A DNA stretch of 50,632 nt from Saccoglossus kowalevskii. Taxonomy: Eukaryota; Hemichordata; Enteropneusta; Harrimaniidae. This document shows positions 47,980 to 50,632 of the stretch, piece by piece; within the stretch, counting starts at the first letter, position 1, and every line of letters starts with the position of its first letter. The notes under the pieces were generated by a model. That model was given only the letters and a program-made list of their open reading frames with translations. It was not told the origin of the DNA and made no database searches. The stretch lies in assembly GCF_000003605.2 (NCBI RefSeq), contig NW_003114461.1, positions 25,423 to 76,054 on the forward strand, given 5' to 3'. The position numbers were made by a program, and so were the translations under genes.

Positions 47980-50258
47980 TCCAGAAATCAGTCTAAACTG
48001 AACCCTAAGCCATGTTTTCGCGTCTCTGTAGTGACATACACAATACATTGATATGATCAGCAATGTATTGAATTAATTCCTCTATAATTAAAATCTTTTT
48101 TTCTTTGTCATCTGAAATATCATACAATTCACTTCTTTATTATAATGAAGAACCTACCTACTATACATAATTCAATCATCTGAAGAAAAAAAAATGATAT
48201 TTAGATTATACTGAAATAAGAATACCTGAGCACGTATTTTGGACTGGATTTTTGACAAGCTTTTGAAGTGTCTGTAGAGTTCATGGAGGTCATACATACC
48301 AACGTCTAAGATATGACAAGGAGTAGTTTCCAAGCTTAAGGCACACACAGGTGTTTAGTTGCCTGGTCACCAACCACCAAGACAACCTGTTTAGCACTTT
48401 GCAAGAATGTAATTCTATGTGGTTGATTCTTGAAGAAATGAAAACTTGATGGAAATTGATTCATTTATTCGTATTCTAGCATTATATTAAAGACAATAAG
48501 AGTCTTAATAGGAAATCCAAAACTTCAGAAAAAAATAAATTATGATGCAGTCCTTGACCTCTTAACCTAAACCCAACAAGAATGAAATAATCATAAAATC
48601 ATAGTACAGTAAACCTTCCTTTTTAGTTTTGGTCAACGTGGCATGTACCACAAAACACCAAATGGTTATACCAAGTTTTTAGAGTCATTACCCCAAAAAA
48701 TTGAAAAATGTGAATGCTTTATAAATTTTAGAAACGGTAGAGTTTGATGGACCGCTGACACAGTCATCCACATTCTTGTATATTTACGATGCATTGTCTG
48801 GTGACTTTATAGCGGTTGTCGTATAGTACGGCCGTTAACGTTTTATACCAAGTCCCACTGAGCATTTAGCCAATAAAAGCATGTAGTCCAGTCGGGATGT
48901 TCGGCGGCGTTCATTGAAACGCTTGTCTTTGCAGTCACCAATACCTAAGGCGTCCTTATGTCCAGAAAATTGAAACTTAGTCAGGATTTGTGGTCAAACC
49001 ATTATATCCACTGTTCAATCACTGTTCAAAATAATAATAGAAGAAATAATCAATGAAAAATGACAGATCTGTAGACACTGGTCTCTAGTCTCTATTCTAC
49101 CCTACCCTCCTCTTGAAAGAATGGTTTAACCTGTATGTGACAGCTGTAGACTGGATTATTCCATAATCCTTATAGGTGTGGTCAGGGTGTGGTTATGATT
49201 TAAAGGTCATTACTCTGTCTGTTGAAACCCAACAAAGGCTATATACTTGTCAGAATTGGAACACTTGTAAATTGATTCTTTTGCAGTTATGAAAGCGAAG
49301 TTATGTAATCTAACACGTGTCATATATTTGTTTTTGGTGTCCAACAACAGTGTAATTATGACTTGTAAAGTCTCAAAACAAAAATTAGCATTATATAGCC
49401 ACCCCTCCTCGAAATGTTTTTAGGATATTAGTTTCCCAATATGTTCTTGGTAAACTATTATCAATAACTTTATTATTATTACACTACTAAAAACCTTCAG
49501 AGGGTTTTTGTATGGTAAGGAACATAAAAACATACAATACATAAGAGATAAAAATAATAATGATTTAAAAATAATAATAAAAAATATCAATGATTTGAGG
49601 CAGTGTTATCTAAAAGATACTGTTGAGTATTGTTACTATGGACACAAGTGTTTCCGGCTTGCCTATGAGGACGTCAAGGGCATTAGTTTATTTTAACATC
49701 ATACCATAAATATGACAAATACATTAAAGAGGAAAGACTTAGATTATTATTCTGTAGACATGTACTTTCAGATAACATGATATCAAGGGATGAGCATGTT
49801 TTTTTTTTTTTTTTTTAATAATACATGTATAATATTTGTTGTTCAATTTTTGAATGGGTTCATATTCACATAACAGTGCACGTAACGTCATGAAACACAA
49901 CAATATGCACGTAAAGCACAAAACATAACCTACACGTCCGCATGTTTCAACTGCATGTAACCAGAAATCACGGCACGTTGAATACCATCTGTTGATGTGA
50001 TTCTCATTTTAGTTTAATTCATTTTTATTTTCCTCCCACTTTTTACACTTTTATGTTATGGTTGGCACTCACAGAAAGTTACGGAGGTAAGAGCACGGGT
50101 GAATTGAATCTTGTTTTTGTTTGCACAGGCTTTCTGTTATTATCTCGCTCTTATATCGCTTGCACGTACTCCTTGCGTTGCGCATAATTGTAACTGCAGC
50201 TGCTGCATTTGTGATCTTTGTCTGCTTTCTGAGTATCTTTTTGTTGTAATATTGTTTG

Positions 50259-50338
50259 CGTAATAGCGTAACGGTAATAGCGTAACGGTAATAGCGTAAC
50301 GGTAATAGCGTAACGGTAATAGCGTAACGGTAATAGCT
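50259..50338. repeat. 14-bp minisatellite (taacggtaatagcg)n
   Basis: About five and a half units of taacggtaatagcg, nearly perfect over about 80 bp, ending at gtaatagctta. Each unit contains two CpGs, unusual in this CpG-poor window. The near identity of the units suggests recent expansion. Confidence 0.95.
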
Positions 50339-50632
50339 TACTATCTTTGCCTCTGTTTGTAATGCACTGCACCAATTTTCTCCCGACTAAGACTGTTCAA
50401 TATAATGCAGCTTTGTCTTAATAAGTTAAATTCACAGTCTTGTTGAGTGATGTTAGACTATCAAACCCAGGGCACCCAGTTTTCAAGGCCAAAGTTAGTA
50501 AATTAAACTTAGCATATAGAGATACATTGTTGTAGTATAGGGAATGTTACCAAGGGCACCAAGACAAGTTTGATACGATGTATCAAGTTAAATTACCCAT
50601 GATGCCTCTGTGTAGTTCATTTCCTGTTAATT

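Larger units (their letters stand above)
37227..50632 (+). other. Intron 4, incomplete (continues past window end)
   Basis: Opens gtaagttgag. At least 13.4 kb, the most repeat-dense part of the window. I see no gene or RNA gene in 37779-40744, 40848-41398, 42239-43661, 43770-45093, 46312-46668, 47950-50258 and 50339-50632. These hold chance frames only, including a short frame at 49508-49696. Two phase-compatible open stretches (40078-40191 and 48627-48736) were considered as exons and rejected. Confidence 0.7.

Noticed and set aside
48627-48736. Possible exon: acceptor cctttttag, phase-compatible frame with GQRGMYHKTPNGYTKFLES
   Set aside because: It looks protein-like and fits the phase, but does not resemble the missing CH helices. 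The donor (gtagag) is poor, and the start (cagtaaaccttcctttt) resembles repeat-type sequence.
1-50632. CRISPR arrays, bacterial operons, rRNA or viral genes
   Set aside because: No spaced direct repeats, ribosome binding sites, long ORFs or viral protein motifs. Everything fits an animal gene with repeat-filled introns.

Overview
This is AT-rich animal DNA: one strand of a single, intron-dominated gene plus dispersed repeats. There are no bacterial-style genes. No open frame exceeds about 140 codons, and most of the short frames are chance products of AT-rich sequence or of repeats.

The one recognisable gene runs on the + strand. Four coding exons (2434-2544, 21540-21610, 22180-22249, 37126-37226) join in phase through consensus GT...AG introns into a 117-residue N-terminal piece. 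It reads as the first two-thirds of the calponin-homology (CH) domain of the LIMCH1/LMO7 family, seen in short runs such as SQRWIE, ASLENGVLLCE, KKINRLPTP and [15 protein letters not shown]. The introns are about 19.0 kb, 0.57 kb and 14.9 kb. Intron 4 runs past the end of the window, so the rest of the CH domain and the whole central and LIM part lie downstream. The 2.4 kb before the ATG would be the 5' UTR and promoter side; a five-codon upstream ORF sits 28 bases before the start codon.

The organism is probably a marine invertebrate, perhaps a hemichordate, another non-vertebrate deuterostome or a mollusc. The reasons are the LIMCH1-type CH domain, long AT-rich introns, L2/CR1-like LINE 3' ends, many short terminal-inverted-repeat (TIR) elements, and the frequent word TACCGGTA. 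The phylum cannot be fixed from this window.

The introns hold about ten families of short non-coding TIR elements (MITE-like), two decayed LINE 3' ends with recognisable RT C-terminal peptides, one roughly 420-bp repeat present as two inverted copies 41 kb apart, a 68-bp tandem duplication, a 14-bp minisatellite, and many long G or C homopolymers. Elements are densest at 41.8-42.3 kb and 45.1-47.6 kb. Exon 4 is squeezed between two of them, 57 and 53 bp away.

I did not find a new biological system. The most unusual observation is that the two copies of the 420-bp repeat carry one internal segment of about 45 bp in opposite orientations. In one copy that segment is bounded by a short inverted repeat. 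All calls are by eye, with no alignment or database search.
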